Source: an uncultured Burkholderiales bacterium (GTDB taxonomy: Bacteria > Pseudomonadota > Gammaproteobacteria > Burkholderiales > Thiobacillaceae). Taken from it: DNA of 54,085 bases. The position numbers and the translations under genes are program-made. The stretch is taken from positions 1 through 54,085 of the forward strand of contig CALEDT010000027.1 in the NCBI GenBank assembly GCA_937949525.1, read 5' to 3'. This document shows positions 17,622 through 27,014 of the stretch, one piece after another (within the stretch, counting starts at the first letter, position 1; each line of letters begins with the position of its first letter). The notes under the pieces were generated by a model. That model made no database searches, was not told where the DNA came from, and saw only the letters and a program-made list of their open reading frames with translations.

Positions 17622-18371
17622 ATGGCGCGTAAATCCGCCCGCCCGCGCGGGCAAGCGGACGCTCCGGCCCGTGTGCGCAGGCGTGGCGGACTGTTCACTG
17701 GGCTGTTCTTCGGCTTGGTCGCCGGCTTGGTCGTTGCCGCGGCACTGGCCTGGTATTTCAACCGCCAGACTGGCGAGTTCCGTGTCCCGGCCAGCGCGCA
17801 GCGCGTCGAGCCGGTAACCCCGCCCAGCGTGACCCCCTTGCCCGACCGCGCGCCGGCGCCACACGCACCACCGCAGGCGCAGCCATCGCCGCCACCGGCA
17901 GGCCGCGAGGCTCAGGCGCCGACAGCGCAAGCGCCGGCGCGCTCCACGGAAGCACGACCGCCGGCTACGGTCGAGCAACCGGCGCCACGCGCTGCGCGCC
18001 AGTTGCCGCCCAACCCCGTGCCGCAGCGGCCCGCCGACGTGGACTACAGCTTCTATCGCATTTTGCCCGGCGAACAGCCCGGCAAGCCCGCGGTGCCGCC
18101 CGAAAAGCCGCCGCCGGCGCCTCGACCGAGTGATCACTGGTGGTTGCAGGTGGCTGCGCTGAAGAACCAGGCCGAGGCCGAGCGGCTCAAAGCGCAACTG
18201 ACGCTGCTCGGCTTGCGTGTGATCACGCAGCGCATCGAAACCGGCGGCATGACGTTGCATCGCGTGCGCGTCGGGCCCTACGCGCGCGAGGAAGATGCGT
18301 TCGGCGATCTGGACACCCTGGCGGCGAACGATTACGAACCGCGTCTGCTCAAAGACCCGAACCCGCCCTGA
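17622..18371 (+). CDS. SPOR domain-containing protein (FtsN-like)
   Basis: This is a bitopic inner-membrane protein with a periplasmic peptidoglycan-binding domain, likely acting at the division septum. It has a short basic cytosolic N-terminus, a membrane helix at about residues 24-46 (LFTGLFFGLVAGLVVAAALA) and a long Pro/Ala-rich linker (about 55-165). A C-terminal SPOR domain (about 171-245) starts with HWWLQVAALKNQAEAERLKAQL. The argS-SPOR-dsbA order is common in beta- and gammaproteobacteria. Assignment as true FtsN rests on architecture and context, not on sequence identity. Confidence 0.85.
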   Translation: MARKSARPRGQADAPARVRRRGGLFTGLFFGLVAGLVVAAALAWYFNRQTGEFRVPASAQRVEPVTPPSVTPLPDRAPAPHAPPQAQPSPPPAGREAQAPTAQAPARSTEARPPATVEQPAPRAARQLPPNPVPQRPADVDYSFYRILPGEQPGKPAVPPEKPPPAPRPSDHWWLQVAALKNQAEAERLKAQLTLLGLRVITQRIETGGMTLHRVRVGPYAREEDAFGDLDTLAANDYEPRLLKDPNPP

Positions 18372-18410
18372 TCATCCCGCTGCGCCAACTTTCAGTCATC
18401 CGGAGGCTAC

Positions 18411-19055
18411 ATGAAACGTCTGCTCGCACTGTTCACCCTGGTTTTCACCTTGACCGCGCTATCCCTGCCGGCGAGCGCCACCGCGGCGGTGGAAGGCCGG
18501 GACTACGTGCGCCTGGCGCAGCCGCAGCCGGTCAGCGTCAAGCGCGGCGAAATCGAAGTGCTGGAGTTCTTTTGGTACCGTTGCCCGCACTGCTTCAATC
18601 TCGAACCGGCTCTGGAAGCCTGGGCCAGGAAACAACGCAAGGACGTCGTGCTGCGGCGCGTCCCGGCGGTCCTCAATCCGAACTGGATGCCGCTGGCGCG
18701 CGCGTTCTACGCGCTGGAGGCGATCGGCGAGCGCGAACGCCTGCACCACGAGGTGTTCGACGCCATCCACGTGCGCGGCATGGACCTCAATCCGCCGGAA
18801 GCCTTCTTCGACTGGGCGGTCACCAAGGGCGTCGAGCGCAAACGTCTGGCCGACGCCTATCACGGTTTCGCGGTCAACACGCAAGTGATGCGTGCCCAGC
18901 AATTGAGCAACAATTACCGGTTGAGCGGCGTACCGGCCGTCGTCGTGCAGGGCAAATACGTGACGTCGGCCGCCATGACCGGCAGCGAGGAAGCCCTGTT
19001 CGCGACCATCGATTTCCTGATCGAACAGGAACGCAAGGCCGGCACCCGCCGCTGA
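18411..19055 (+). CDS. dsbA: Thiol:disulfide interchange protein DsbA
   Basis: This is a periplasmic oxidase that introduces disulfide bonds into exported proteins. It has a Sec signal peptide (cleavage near ATA/ASA, about residue 25), the active site CPHC (Cys58-Cys61) in FFWYRCPHCFNLEP, and the cis-proline loop SGVPAVVVQGKY. The 214-residue precursor is usual for the family. GGAGG stands 7 nt before the ATG. The tRNA-Leu(TAA) gene begins only 8 nt after its stop codon. Confidence 0.95.
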   Translation: MKRLLALFTLVFTLTALSLPASATAAVEGRDYVRLAQPQPVSVKRGEIEVLEFFWYRCPHCFNLEPALEAWARKQRKDVVLRRVPAVLNPNWMPLARAFYALEAIGERERLHHEVFDAIHVRGMDLNPPEAFFDWAVTKGVERKRLADAYHGFAVNTQVMRAQQLSNNYRLSGVPAVVVQGKYVTSAAMTGSEEALFATIDFLIEQERKAGTRR

Positions 19056-19063
19056 ACCTCACG

Positions 19064-19150
19064 GCCCGGATGGTGAAATCGGTAGACACAAGGGACTTAA
19101 AATCCCTCGGCCGCGAGGCCATGCGGGTTCGAGTCCCGCTCCGGGCACCA
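19064..19150 (+). tRNA. tRNA-Leu(TAA)
   Basis: The acceptor arm GCCCGGA/TCCGGGC encloses a leucine-type tRNA with a long variable arm (CGGCCGCGAGGCCATG). The anticodon stem AGGGA/TCCCT carries loop CTTAAAA, so the anticodon is TAA. CCA is encoded. It is probably cotranscribed with dsbA. Confidence 0.96.
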
Positions 19151-19528
19151 TGAAAACGATTGGTTGCGCGTCGGCCATCGACTTTAGAGCCGGCCGAAGG
19201 CGGTTTTGCCGCAATCGATCAGCGCGTCAGGTAGTCGAATCCGGCACTCATGGCTGGAAGGGACGCTTGCCGCAGCGGTGGCTATACCCGACTCCCTATT
19301 CGGAGATGGAACATCTGATGCACGTACCTGTGCAGCATCCGCTCCAGGCCGATCGGCGGCCGTCCCCGGCCGTCACCCTTCGTGTCCCTGGTCAACCCAA
19401 GGCTGGGCAGGGCACCGAAGGTAAGAGCCATTCGGGCTCGACCGGACGTCTCGACTTGGAAGGGGGGGCAGCACGGGCACAAAACAAAACGGGTCAGCCC
19501 CCCTGAAGGACTGAGCCGTTGAAACATA
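19151..19528. other. Non-coding gap between tRNA-Leu and tRNA-Arg
   Basis: No supportable gene is seen in these 378 bp. The only structure is a hairpin of GGGGGGC (19463-19469) with GCCCCCC (19497-19503), around a 27-nt loop and without a T-run. No direct repeat of a tRNA 3' end long enough to mark an integration site was found. Confidence 0.5.
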
Positions 19529-19605
19529 TGGCGCGCCCGGCGCGATTCGAACGCACGACCCCTGCCTTCGGAGGGCAGTACTCTATCCAGCTGAGCTACG
19601 GGCGC
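19529..19605 (-). tRNA. tRNA-Arg(CCG)
   Basis: On the minus strand GCGCCCG (from 19605) pairs with CGGGCGC. The anticodon stem CTGCC/GGCAG holds loop CTCCGAA with anticodon CCG. The T-loop TTCGAAT and an encoded CCA (19531-19529) are present. It points toward tRNA-Leu. Confidence 0.96.
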
Positions 19606-19657
19606 TTGGGGCGCGCAGCATAGCACAGCCGGCGTTTGGCGGGCAGCCCAAAACCCT

Positions 19658-19663
19658 TATAAT
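19658..19663 (+). promoter_or_regulatory. -10 box of the cytochrome c gene
   Basis: A perfect TATAAT lies 38 bp before the ATG at 19702, with a weak -35 candidate TTTGGC (19635-19640) 17 bp upstream. Predicted transcription starts near 19670. Confidence 0.5.
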
Positions 19664-19701
19664 CCGCCGGTTTCCCTCTCACGTTCAGCAGAGTCCGCGC
19701 C

Positions 19702-20505
19702 ATGGCCGATCATCACGCAATGCCGAAAACCACGCTCAAGGATTTTCTCTACGCCACCTTGGGCGGCCTGCTGGCGCCGGCCATCGCCATCTTCATGATC
19801 GTGCTGCTGGTGCTGGGTATTCAGGCCAACTTCGGCGCGTCCGATGCCGCGCCCGTGGCGGACCGCATCGTGCGCGAGCGCATCCAGCCGTTCGGCCAGT
19901 CCGTGGTGGTCGATCCGAACGCGCCCCGGATCGAACGTACCGGCAAGCAGGTGTATGACGAAGTGTGCGCAGGCTGCCATGCCTCCGGCGCGTTGGGTGC
20001 GCCGCGCTTCGAGAACGCGGGTGACTGGAGCCGCCGCATCGCACAGGGCTACGACATGCTGCTGACGCATGCGATCAAGGGTATCGGCAAGATGCCGGCG
20101 CGTGGCGGCGATCCGGATCTCTCCGACCTGGAGGTGGCGCGCGCGATGGTGCACATGACCAACTCCGCCGGTGCGCGCTTCGAGGCGGCGTTGAAGAAGG
20201 AACCCGAGCCGACCGCCGCCCAGCTCGAGCGCGGCAAACTGGTCTATGCGGAGAACTGTGCCTACTGCCACGACACCGGCATCACCGGCGCGCAGAAGCT
20301 GGATGACGCAGCGGCATGGCGGCCGCTGCTGCAGGCGGGCAAGGAGTATCTGTACCACGCCGCGATCAACGGCAGCTTCGGCGGCCCGGCCAAGGGTGGC
20401 AACGAGAAGCTGTCGGACGCCGATACCCGCATGGCGGTGGACTACATGGTCGATCGAGCCCGTGCGGCGATCGCCGCCGGCGCGACGCAGAGCGCGGCGA
20501 AATAG
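19702..20505 (+). CDS. Membrane-anchored diheme cytochrome c (c5-like tandem domains)
   Basis: This is an electron carrier on the periplasmic face of the inner membrane. An uncleaved N-terminal helix (about residues 19-42) anchors two cytochrome c domains. Their heme sites are CAGCH (Cys89, Cys92, His93) and CAYCH (Cys186, Cys189, His190), followed by KMPARGG and AKGGNEKLSD, where the sixth-ligand region of each domain is expected. At 267 aa it fits the family of tandem c5-type cytochromes near respiratory genes, but the redox partner cannot be told from this context. A convergent rep gene lies downstream. Confidence 0.9.
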   Translation: MADHHAMPKTTLKDFLYATLGGLLAPAIAIFMIVLLVLGIQANFGASDAAPVADRIVRERIQPFGQSVVVDPNAPRIERTGKQVYDEVCAGCHASGALGAPRFENAGDWSRRIAQGYDMLLTHAIKGIGKMPARGGDPDLSDLEVARAMVHMTNSAGARFEAALKKEPEPTAAQLERGKLVYAENCAYCHDTGITGAQKLDDAAAWRPLLQAGKEYLYHAAINGSFGGPAKGGNEKLSDADTRMAVDYMVDRARAAIAAGATQSAAK

Positions 20506-20526
20506 GCGGCAAAATCCCGGCGCGCA

Positions 20527-20556
20527 TGCCAACGCGGCGGTCAAGCCGCGTTGGCA
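20527..20556. terminator. Hairpin between convergent cytochrome c and rep genes
   Basis: TGCCAACGCGGC (20527-20538) and GCCGCGTTGGCA (20545-20556) form a perfect 12-bp stem with loop GGTCAA. There is no T-run, but its position between two convergent genes suggests a bidirectional transcription stop. Confidence 0.6.
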
Positions 20557-20561
20557 GGGCT

Positions 20562-22565
20562 TCAGCGTGACGCGGTCGACAGCATCGCCTTGAGCGCGGC
20601 CAGCCGCTGACGGCCGACCTCGCGCGACTGCGGCGAGGGGGTGCCGGTCTGGGAACGATGGACTTCCGCCGGGTCGATTTCATCGATGAAACGCGACGGA
20701 TCGCAGGGCAGGTACTCGCCGCCGCGTTTGCGCCGGGTGCACCAAGTGAGCGTCAGGCTGCGTTGCGCGCGTGTGATGCCGACATACATGAGCCGGCGCT
20801 CCTCCTCCAGGCGCGTGCCGTCCAGGCATTCGCGATGCGGCAGGAGGTCTTCCTCGACGCCGACCAGGCATACGTGCGGGAACTCCAGCCCTTTGGCGGC
20901 GTGCAGTGTGGACAGACGCACGGCGTCGACGTCCTCGTCCTCGCGCCCTTCCAGCAGGTTCATCAGGCTGATGGTCTGGGTCAGTTCGATCAGGTTCTTG
21001 TCCTCGCGCTCGCCCTTGCGCGCCAGCCAGTCGACGAATTCGCGCGCATTGCGCCACTTCGCGGCGGCGGTGCGTTCCTCCTCGCTGTCGAACAGCCACG
21101 CCTCGTAGCCGATCGCCGCCAGCAGTTCCTCCAGCAGCGGCCCGGCGGCCTCGTGCTCGGCGCGCGCGCCCAGGCGCTGGATGAAGGCGTGGAATTCCAG
21201 CAGCGGTTCCAGTTGCCGCGCGCTCAGCAGCGCGCGTGCGCCTTGTTCGGCCGCCGCCGCGAACAGGCTGACATGGCGCTGGCCGGCGTAATCGCCCAGG
21301 CGTTCCAGTGTCGCGGCGCCGATGCCGCGGCGCGGCGTGGTGGCGGCGCGGATGAAGGCGGGGTCGTCGTCCGGGTTGGCCAGCAGGCGCAGATAGGCGG
21401 TGAGATCCTTGATCTCGGCCTTGTCGAAGAACGATGGACCGCCGGACAGTTGATAGGGAATCTTGGCCTCGCGCAGCGCCTCCTCGAATGCGCGTGCCTG
21501 ATGGTTGCCGCGATACAGGATGGCGTAATCGGCATAGCGTCCGCGCTGCTGGAAACGGTGCGCCGAGATGCGCATGGCCACGGTTTCCGCCTCGTGGCGT
21601 TCGTCGCGGCAGGGCAGCAGTTCGATGCGGTCGCCCAGGCCCAGGTCGCTCCACAGGTTCTTGTCGCGCAGGCGCGGGTTGTTGCGGATGACACTGTTGG
21701 CGGCGCGCAGGATGCGCTGGCTGGAACGGTAATTCTGGGTCAGCGCGATCACGCGCAATTGCGGGTAGTCGCGTTCCAGCCGGCGCAGGTTTTCCACGTC
21801 GGCACCGCGCCAGGCGTAGATCGCCTGGTCGTCGTCGCCCACCGCGGTGAAGCGCCCGGTCACGCCGGCCAGCAAACGCATCAGCGCGTACTGGGCGCCG
21901 TTGGTGTCCTGGTACTCGTCCACCAGCAGGTAACGCAGCCGGCCCTGCCAGGCTTGCAACACGTCCTCGTTTCGGCGCAGCAGTTCCACCGGCAGACGGA
22001 TGAGGTCGTCGAAGTCCATGGCCTGATAGGCGCGCAGCGTGTCCTGATAGGTCTGATAGGCCAGCGCCAATGGACGCTCATCCTCGTCGGCCGCTGCCGC
22101 AAGCGCGTCCGCCGGTCCCAGCAGCGCGTTCTTCCACGCCGAGATGCCGGCCGCGGCCTGACGCAGACGGGCCTTGTCGGTGGACTTCAGCAGTTCCCCC
22201 AGGATCTGCAGCGCATCGGCCGCATCCAGCACCGAAAAGCGCGGCTTGTAGCCCAGGTGGCGCGCCTCCTGACGCAGCATGCGCAGGCCCAGTGCATGGA
22301 AGGTGGAGATCGTCACCTCGCCGGCCTGACGCCCCGGCAGCAGGTCGGCGACGCGTTCGCGCATTTCCCGCGCCGCCTTGTTGGTAAAGGTGATGGCGGC
22401 AATGTGGCGCGCATCGATGCCGCATTCGCTCACCAGATAGGCGATCTTGCGCGTGATCACCCGCGTCTTGCCCGAGCCGGCGCCGGCCAGCACCAGCAGC
22501 GGCCCGTCCAGGTGACGTACCGCCTCGCGCTGCTGCGCATTGAGATCGGCGAGGGTGGCGCTCAT
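20562..22565 (-). CDS. rep: ATP-dependent DNA helicase Rep (UvrD/PcrA superfamily)
   Basis: This 3'-5' SF1A helicase should help replication forks pass protein roadblocks. The 667 residues are close to E. coli Rep (673). Walker A is GAGSGKT (28-34), motif Ia AITFTNKAAREM, motif II VDEYQDTN (215-222), motif III GDDDQAIYAWRGA, motif IV QNYRSSQRIL, and motifs V/VI are LSTLHAAKGLEF and YVGITRAQ. Rep is preferred over UvrD because of the length and the compact C-terminus. It follows the reductase gene with only 9 nt between them. Confidence 0.92.
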   Translation of the reverse strand: MSATLADLNAQQREAVRHLDGPLLVLAGAGSGKTRVITRKIAYLVSECGIDARHIAAITFTNKAAREMRERVADLLPGRQAGEVTISTFHALGLRMLRQEARHLGYKPRFSVLDAADALQILGELLKSTDKARLRQAAAGISAWKNALLGPADALAAAADEDERPLALAYQTYQDTLRAYQAMDFDDLIRLPVELLRRNEDVLQAWQGRLRYLLVDEYQDTNGAQYALMRLLAGVTGRFTAVGDDDQAIYAWRGADVENLRRLERDYPQLRVIALTQNYRSSQRILRAANSVIRNNPRLRDKNLWSDLGLGDRIELLPCRDERHEAETVAMRISAHRFQQRGRYADYAILYRGNHQARAFEEALREAKIPYQLSGGPSFFDKAEIKDLTAYLRLLANPDDDPAFIRAATTPRRGIGAATLERLGDYAGQRHVSLFAAAAEQGARALLSARQLEPLLEFHAFIQRLGARAEHEAAGPLLEELLAAIGYEAWLFDSEEERTAAAKWRNAREFVDWLARKGEREDKNLIELTQTISLMNLLEGREDEDVDAVRLSTLHAAKGLEFPHVCLVGVEEDLLPHRECLDGTRLEEERRLMYVGITRAQRSLTLTWCTRRKRGGEYLPCDPSRFIDEIDPAEVHRSQTGTPSPQSREVGRQRLAALKAMLSTASR

Positions 22566-22574
22566 GCGCGCGGA

Positions 22575-23588
22575 TCAGGCCCCGCTCTGGAAGTCGAACG
22601 AATCCGAGAAGAACGCGTCCTCGGGCAGGCCACGGGCGGTGAAGTCGCGCCGGGCGGCGTCGATCATGGCCGGCGCGCCGCAGGCGTAGACCTCGAACGC
22701 GGACAGGTCGGCATGATCCGCCAGCACCGCCGCGTGCACGTAGCCGGTACGCCCGGTCCAGGCATCCTCGGCGCGCGCCTCCGACAATACCGGCACATAA
22801 CCGAACCGGGCATGCTCGGCCGCCCAGCGCAGCGGCAGGTCGTGCTGATACAGATCGGCCAGGGTCTTCGCCCCCCAGTACAGCGTGAACGGCCGCTCGA
22901 CGCCATGATGGAAGGCATGCGCCAGGATGCTCTTGATCGGCGCGAAGCCGGTGCCGCCGGCGACGAACAAGGCCGGCTTGTCCGACGGGCGCAGGAAGAA
23001 ACTGCCGTAGGGCCCGGAGATGCGCATGATGTCCTTGGGTTTCATCACGCCGAACACATGGTCGGTGAAGAGCCCGCCGGGCACGTGGCGCACGTGCAGT
23101 TCCAGCAGTGCATCCTCCTCCGGCGGGTTGGCCAGCGAGAAGCTGCGGCGCCGGCCGTCCTTGAGCAGGAAGTCGATGTATTGGCCGGGCAGGAATTGCA
23201 GGCGTTCGTTGGACGGCAGCTTGAGCCACAGGGCCATGACGTCCGGCGCCAGCTTTTCCATGCGCTCGATGCGGCAGGGCAGCGTCTTGATGGGAATGTC
23301 CTTGGCGGCGCCGACTTCCTTGACTTCGATGACCAGATCGCTCTTCGCCTTGGCGCAGCAGAACAGCGCCAGCCCCTGTACCTTTTCCTCATGCGTGAGC
23401 GCGCCGTCCTGATGCGTGCCGTAGTCCACCTCGCCGGCCAGCACCTTGCCCTTGCAGGCGCCACAGGCGCCGTTACGGCAGCCATACGGCAATGCGAAGC
23501 CGGCATCGAGCGCGGCGCCGAGCAGGGTCTGCTGCGGCTGGACGGTAAACTGGTGTCCGCTGGGCTGTATGGTGACCTGGTACGTCAT
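22575..23588 (-). CDS. 2Fe-2S ferredoxin-FAD-NAD(P)H oxidoreductase (CDP-6-deoxy-glucoseen reductase-like)
   Basis: This soluble electron-transfer enzyme (337 aa) has three modules. An N-terminal plant-type 2Fe-2S ferredoxin carries Cys37, Cys42, Cys45 and Cys77 (CRNGACGACKGKV, LFCC). An FAD-binding domain has RRSFSLANPP, and a NAD(P)H domain has GGTGFAPIKS and YACGAPAMI. The architecture is shared by CDP-4-dehydro-6-deoxyglucose reductases and by monooxygenase reductases. No sugar-nucleotide pathway genes are adjacent, so the substrate is unknown. The start at 23588 opens directly on the ferredoxin domain; longer in-frame starts would add an unrelated Arg-rich segment. Confidence 0.87.
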   Translation of the reverse strand: MTYQVTIQPSGHQFTVQPQQTLLGAALDAGFALPYGCRNGACGACKGKVLAGEVDYGTHQDGALTHEEKVQGLALFCCAKAKSDLVIEVKEVGAAKDIPIKTLPCRIERMEKLAPDVMALWLKLPSNERLQFLPGQYIDFLLKDGRRRSFSLANPPEEDALLELHVRHVPGGLFTDHVFGVMKPKDIMRISGPYGSFFLRPSDKPALFVAGGTGFAPIKSILAHAFHHGVERPFTLYWGAKTLADLYQHDLPLRWAAEHARFGYVPVLSEARAEDAWTGRTGYVHAAVLADHADLSAFEVYACGAPAMIDAARRDFTARGLPEDAFFSDSFDFQSGA

Positions 23589-23639
23589 GAGTCTGTCCTT
23601 GCACGAATCCCGAAGTAGAAAATCGAAGGTGCTGCTGTG

Positions 23640-24584
23640 ATGCGAATTCTGATCGTTGGTTGCGGCGATGTCGGCCTGCGTCTGGCGCGCCGGCTGAGCG
23701 GGCGCGCGCGTCTGTACGCGCTCACGCATCGTCCGGAGCGCCATTCCCTGTTGCGCGCCGCCGGTGTCACGCCCATTGCCGGAGACCTCGACCGGCGCCG
23801 GGAACTGGAACGCCTGGCCGGGTTGGCCGATGTGGTGATGCACTTCGCGCCGCCTCCGGCCGAAGGCGTACACGATCCGCGCACGCGCCACCTGCTGGCC
23901 GCGCTGGCGCGGCGCGGCAGTCTATCACGCCCGAGACGCGGCAAGGTCCTGGTCTACATCAGCACCAGCGGGGTTTACGGCGACTGCGGCGGCGAATTCG
24001 TTGCCGAGACGCGCACACCGCGGCCGCACAACGCGCGCGCCAAACGTCGCGTCGACGCCGAGCGCCAGTTGCGCGCGCATGGCCGGCGCGGTGACGGCCG
24101 CGTCGGCATCCTGCGCGCGCCGGGCATCTATGCCGCCGATCGCATGCCGGCGGAGCGGGTGCGCAAGGGGTTGCCGGTGATCGTCGCCGAGGATGACGTC
24201 TACACCAACCACATCCATGCCGAGGATCTGGCGCGCCTGGCCTGGATCGTGGCCCTGCGCGGCCGGCCCAACCGCGTGTATCACGCGGTCGACGACAGCG
24301 GCCTGAAGATGGGCGACTGGTTCGACGTGGTGGCCGACCACCTCGCGCTGCCGCGACCGCCCCGCCTGGCGCGCGCCGAGGTGATGGCGGCGGTGACGCC
24401 GGCCATGCGCAGCTTCCTGAGCGAATCGCGCCGCCTGCTGAACCGTCGGATCAAGGCGGAACTGCGCTTTCGCCTGGCTTATCCGAGTGTGCGCGAGGGG
24501 TTGGCGGGGGGTGTTTCGGCCCTGCCCGGTACCCCGCCGGCCGACTTGAACAAGGCCAGCGTCGTCGCGCGCGCGGCGGCGTGA
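23640..24584 (+). CDS. NAD-dependent epimerase/dehydratase-like protein (YeeZ-type, Rossmann fold)
   Basis: The 314-aa protein belongs to the extended short-chain dehydrogenase superfamily, with no defined substrate. The nucleotide-binding motif is ILIVGCGDVGLRLARRL. YISTSGVYGD carries the usual Ser/Tyr region, but the catalytic YxxxK is not clear (NARAKRRVDAERQLR in its place), as in the YeeZ branch. It is divergent from the reductase gene with about 50 bp between start codons. AAGG at 23626-23629 serves either ATG 23640 or GTG 23637. The last 106 bp overlap the 3' end of the photolyase gene on the other strand. Confidence 0.8.
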   Translation: MRILIVGCGDVGLRLARRLSGRARLYALTHRPERHSLLRAAGVTPIAGDLDRRRELERLAGLADVVMHFAPPPAEGVHDPRTRHLLAALARRGSLSRPRRGKVLVYISTSGVYGDCGGEFVAETRTPRPHNARAKRRVDAERQLRAHGRRGDGRVGILRAPGIYAADRMPAERVRKGLPVIVAEDDVYTNHIHAEDLARLAWIVALRGRPNRVYHAVDDSGLKMGDWFDVVADHLALPRPPRLARAEVMAAVTPAMRSFLSESRRLLNRRIKAELRFRLAYPSVREGLAGGVSALPGTPPADLNKASVVARAAA

Positions 24585-25954
24585 TCGACGATGGGCATGG
24601 GGTAGTCGCGCCCGCAGACGAAGCCGCCCGGTGTCGCCGGCATGCGCCATGGCGCATGCACAAAGGCATCCGGCACGCTGGCCAGTTCTGGCAGATAGCG
24701 CCGGATGAACGCGCCGGTCGGATCGAATTTCTGCGATTGCGTGACTGGATTGAAGATGCGGAACCAGGGCTGCGCGTCGGTGCCGACGCCGGCACTCCAC
24801 TGCCAGCCGCCGACGTTGGCGGCCTGGTCGTAGTCGATCAGCCGTTCGGCGAAGTGGCGCTCGCCCAGGCGCCAGTCGACATGCAGATCCTTGACCAGGA
24901 AGCTGGCGGTGATCATGCGCAGCCGGTTGTGCATGTAGCCGCTGTGTTCCAGTTGGCGCATGGCGGCATCGACGATGGGGTAACCGGTGCGCGCTTCGCG
25001 CCAGGCGTCGAAATGGCCCGGCGGATTCGGCCAGGCGATGGCGTCGAAGCGGCGCTGAAAACCGTGTTCGACCGTCTCGGGGTAATGCCACAGCAGCATC
25101 TGGTAGAACTCGCGCCAGATCAGCTCGGACAGCCAGGTGTGCGCGCCCGCACTCGCGCGTCGCACGGCCAAACGCACCAGTGCGCGGATGGATACGGTGC
25201 CGAAACGCAGATGCGTGGACAGATAGGACGGACCCTTGCGCGCGGGGAAATCCCGCGCCGCGCCATAGTCATCGATGCGCGCGCCGAAGTCGTCGAGCAG
25301 CGCGCGTGCGCCGGCCTCGCCGGCGACGATGGGCAGACCGTCGAGCGTGCCGGCCTGGAAACCCAGGGCTGCCAGGCCGGGCATGTCGTCGCCTTCGGTC
25401 GCGGCGCAAGCGGCCAGGGCATGCAGCCGTTCGGGCAGCGGCCAGGGGGCGTGGTCGCGCTCCTGCAAGCGCGCCAGCCAGGCGCGCCGGTAGGGCGTGT
25501 ACACGTGGTAGGGCCGGCCGGAGGCGGTGAGCAGTTCGTCGGCTTCGAATATCACCTGGTCCTTGACCAGATGCAGTGCGCGTCCGTCGCGTTCGAGCGC
25601 CGCCGCCACCGCCGCGTCGCGCTGCACCGCGAACGGCTCGTAGTCGCGCGCGGCGTATACCGCGTCGGCGCCGATGCGCGCGGCGAAGGCCGGGATCGCC
25701 GTGCGCGCCGAGCCGTGCAGCACGTGCAGTTCGCCGCCGCGCCGGCGCAGCGCGGCGCGCAGCTCGACGAGGCTGCGCCAGATGAATTCGACGCGCCGGT
25801 CGGCACGCGAAGGCAACCCGTCGAGGATGTCGCGGTCGAACACGAACACCGCGCAGGCGCGCCCCGCCTTGGCCAGGCCGTGATACAACGCGGCGTTGTC
25901 GTCCAGGCGCAAGTCGCGGCGCAACCAAATCAGCGCGGTGTCCATGTGCGCCAT
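24479..25954 (-). CDS. phrB: Deoxyribodipyrimidine photolyase (cyclobutane pyrimidine dimer repair)
   Basis: This flavoenzyme splits UV-induced pyrimidine dimers in light. The N-terminal antenna domain starts with [20 protein letters not shown]. The FAD-binding domain shows [51 protein letters not shown] and [20 protein letters not shown], with the tryptophans expected of an active photolyase. It has 491 aa, slightly longer than E. coli PhrB (472), because the C-terminus runs on past the usual end and overlaps the convergent epimerase-like gene by 106 bp. ATG at 25945 is an alternative start. Confidence 0.94.
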   Translation of the reverse strand: MAHMDTALIWLRRDLRLDDNAALYHGLAKAGRACAVFVFDRDILDGLPSRADRRVEFIWRSLVELRAALRRRGGELHVLHGSARTAIPAFAARIGADAVYAARDYEPFAVQRDAAVAAALERDGRALHLVKDQVIFEADELLTASGRPYHVYTPYRRAWLARLQERDHAPWPLPERLHALAACAATEGDDMPGLAALGFQAGTLDGLPIVAGEAGARALLDDFGARIDDYGAARDFPARKGPSYLSTHLRFGTVSIRALVRLAVRRASAGAHTWLSELIWREFYQMLLWHYPETVEHGFQRRFDAIAWPNPPGHFDAWREARTGYPIVDAAMRQLEHSGYMHNRLRMITASFLVKDLHVDWRLGERHFAERLIDYDQAANVGGWQWSAGVGTDAQPWFRIFNPVTQSQKFDPTGAFIRRYLPELASVPDAFVHAPWRMPATPGGFVCGRDYPMPIVDHAAARATTLALFKSAGGVPGRAETPPANPSRTLG

Positions 25955-26007
25955 ATTGAGCCACGGGCGACGGCGTTACAATGCCGCCATCCACTCGGAC
26001 CTCCATC

Positions 26008-26568
26008 ATGGAAAACGCCAACTTCATCGACCATTTCCTCATCGCCATGCCCGGCATGATGGATCCCAATTTCGCCGGCACGCTGACCTACATCTGCGAC
26101 CATGGCGAGCAGGGCGCTTTGGGTGTGGTGGTCAATCGGCCGATCGAGCTGAACCTGGATGCGCTGTTCTCGCAGATCGGCCTGGCGCTGGACGATGCCG
26201 CGCTGAAGGACAAGCCGGTCTATTACGGCGGCCCGGTGCAGGTGGAGCGCGGCTTCGTGCTGCATCGGCCGATCGGTCACTGGGGTTCCACGCTGTCGGT
26301 CAACGACCGGGTGGGGCTGACCACGTCCAAGGACATCCTGGAGGCCACGGCGCGGCACGAGGGGCCGGCGGAGATGCTGATCACGCTCGGTTACGCCGGC
26401 TGGGGGCCGGGCCAACTGGAGGACGAGATCAAGCAGAACGCCTGGCTGACCGTGCCGGCCGACCCCGAGGTGATCTTCTCGCTGCCGGCGGAGCAGCGCG
26501 TGCCGGCGGCGATGCGCCTGTTGGGCATCGATCAGGCCATGCTGTCCGAGGAAGCCGGGCACGCATGA
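26008..26568 (+). CDS. YqgE/AlgH family protein (UPF0301)
   Basis: This is a conserved cytosolic protein of unknown biochemical role. The family pattern is complete: [52 protein letters not shown] and [18 protein letters not shown] 26008 gives 186 aa (E. coli YqgE is 187). A likely -10 box TACAAT at 25977-25982 places transcription after the earlier in-frame ATG at 25981, which excludes that start. It is the first gene of a five-gene operon and overlaps ruvX by ATGA. Confidence 0.93.
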   Translation: MENANFIDHFLIAMPGMMDPNFAGTLTYICDHGEQGALGVVVNRPIELNLDALFSQIGLALDDAALKDKPVYYGGPVQVERGFVLHRPIGHWGSTLSVNDRVGLTTSKDILEATARHEGPAEMLITLGYAGWGPGQLEDEIKQNAWLTVPADPEVIFSLPAEQRVPAAMRLLGIDQAMLSEEAGHA

Positions 26569-27014
26569 ACGATGCGGCGCGGCGGGGCGGCGTACTGGCC
26601 TTCGATTTCGGCATCAAACGCATCGGTGTGGCGGTCGGTGAATGGGAGACGCGCGTGGCGCATCCGTTGGTGACCGTGCACGGCGACGCCAACGACGCGC
26701 GTTTCGCGCGCATTGCCGCGTTGATCGAGGAATGGCGTCCGATCGAACTGGTGGTCGGCCTGCCGTTGCACATGGACGGCCGCGAACACGACCTGACGCG
26801 GCGCGCGCGCCGGTTCGCCAACCAGTTGCACGGCCGCTTCCGCTTGCCGGTGACGCTGGTGGATGAGCGCCTCAGCTCCTTCGCCGCCGACCTGCACCTG
26901 CGCGAGGCTGGTGTCGCCGGGCATCTGCGCAAGGGCCGCGACGACGCGCTGGCGGCGCAGGCCATCCTACAGGACCATTTCGATCATGCCGACCTCGCTG
27001 CTGCCCACGCCTGA
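26565..27014 (+). CDS. ruvX: Putative Holliday junction resolvase / pre-16S rRNA nuclease YqgF (RuvX)
   Basis: This is an RNase H-fold nuclease acting in maturation of the 16S rRNA 5' end and possibly in recombination. The 149-residue protein has the first catalytic Asp in [15 protein letters not shown], the Glu region [10 protein letters not shown], the VDERLSSF motif and the last acidic region [14 protein letters not shown]. The ATG overlaps the yqgE stop codon (ATGA), and its own end overlaps the start of pyrR by 29 bp. Confidence 0.93.
   Translation: MNDAARRGGVLAFDFGIKRIGVAVGEWETRVAHPLVTVHGDANDARFARIAALIEEWRPIELVVGLPLHMDGREHDLTRRARRFANQLHGRFRLPVTLVDERLSSFAADLHLREAGVAGHLRKGRDDALAAQAILQDHFDHADLAAAHA

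Noticed and set aside
19150..19506. A 118-residue plus-strand reading frame between the two tRNAs
   Set aside because: It begins at the tRNA-Leu 3' end, has no ribosome binding site or recognisable domain, and its composition is atypical for a protein.
19064..19605. Integration site or genomic island between tRNA-Leu and tRNA-Arg
   Set aside because: No integrase, cargo gene or direct repeat of a tRNA 3' end longer than 7 bp was found in the 378-bp gap.
19282..19626. A 114-residue minus-strand reading frame containing [22 protein letters not shown]
   Set aside because: This is the well-known translation artefact of a tRNA gene; the segment is tRNA-Arg(CCG) read as protein.
20658..23618. A 986-residue plus-strand reading frame opposite rep and the reductase
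   Set aside because: It is a shadow of two well-supported minus-strand genes, with no domain or ribosome binding site.
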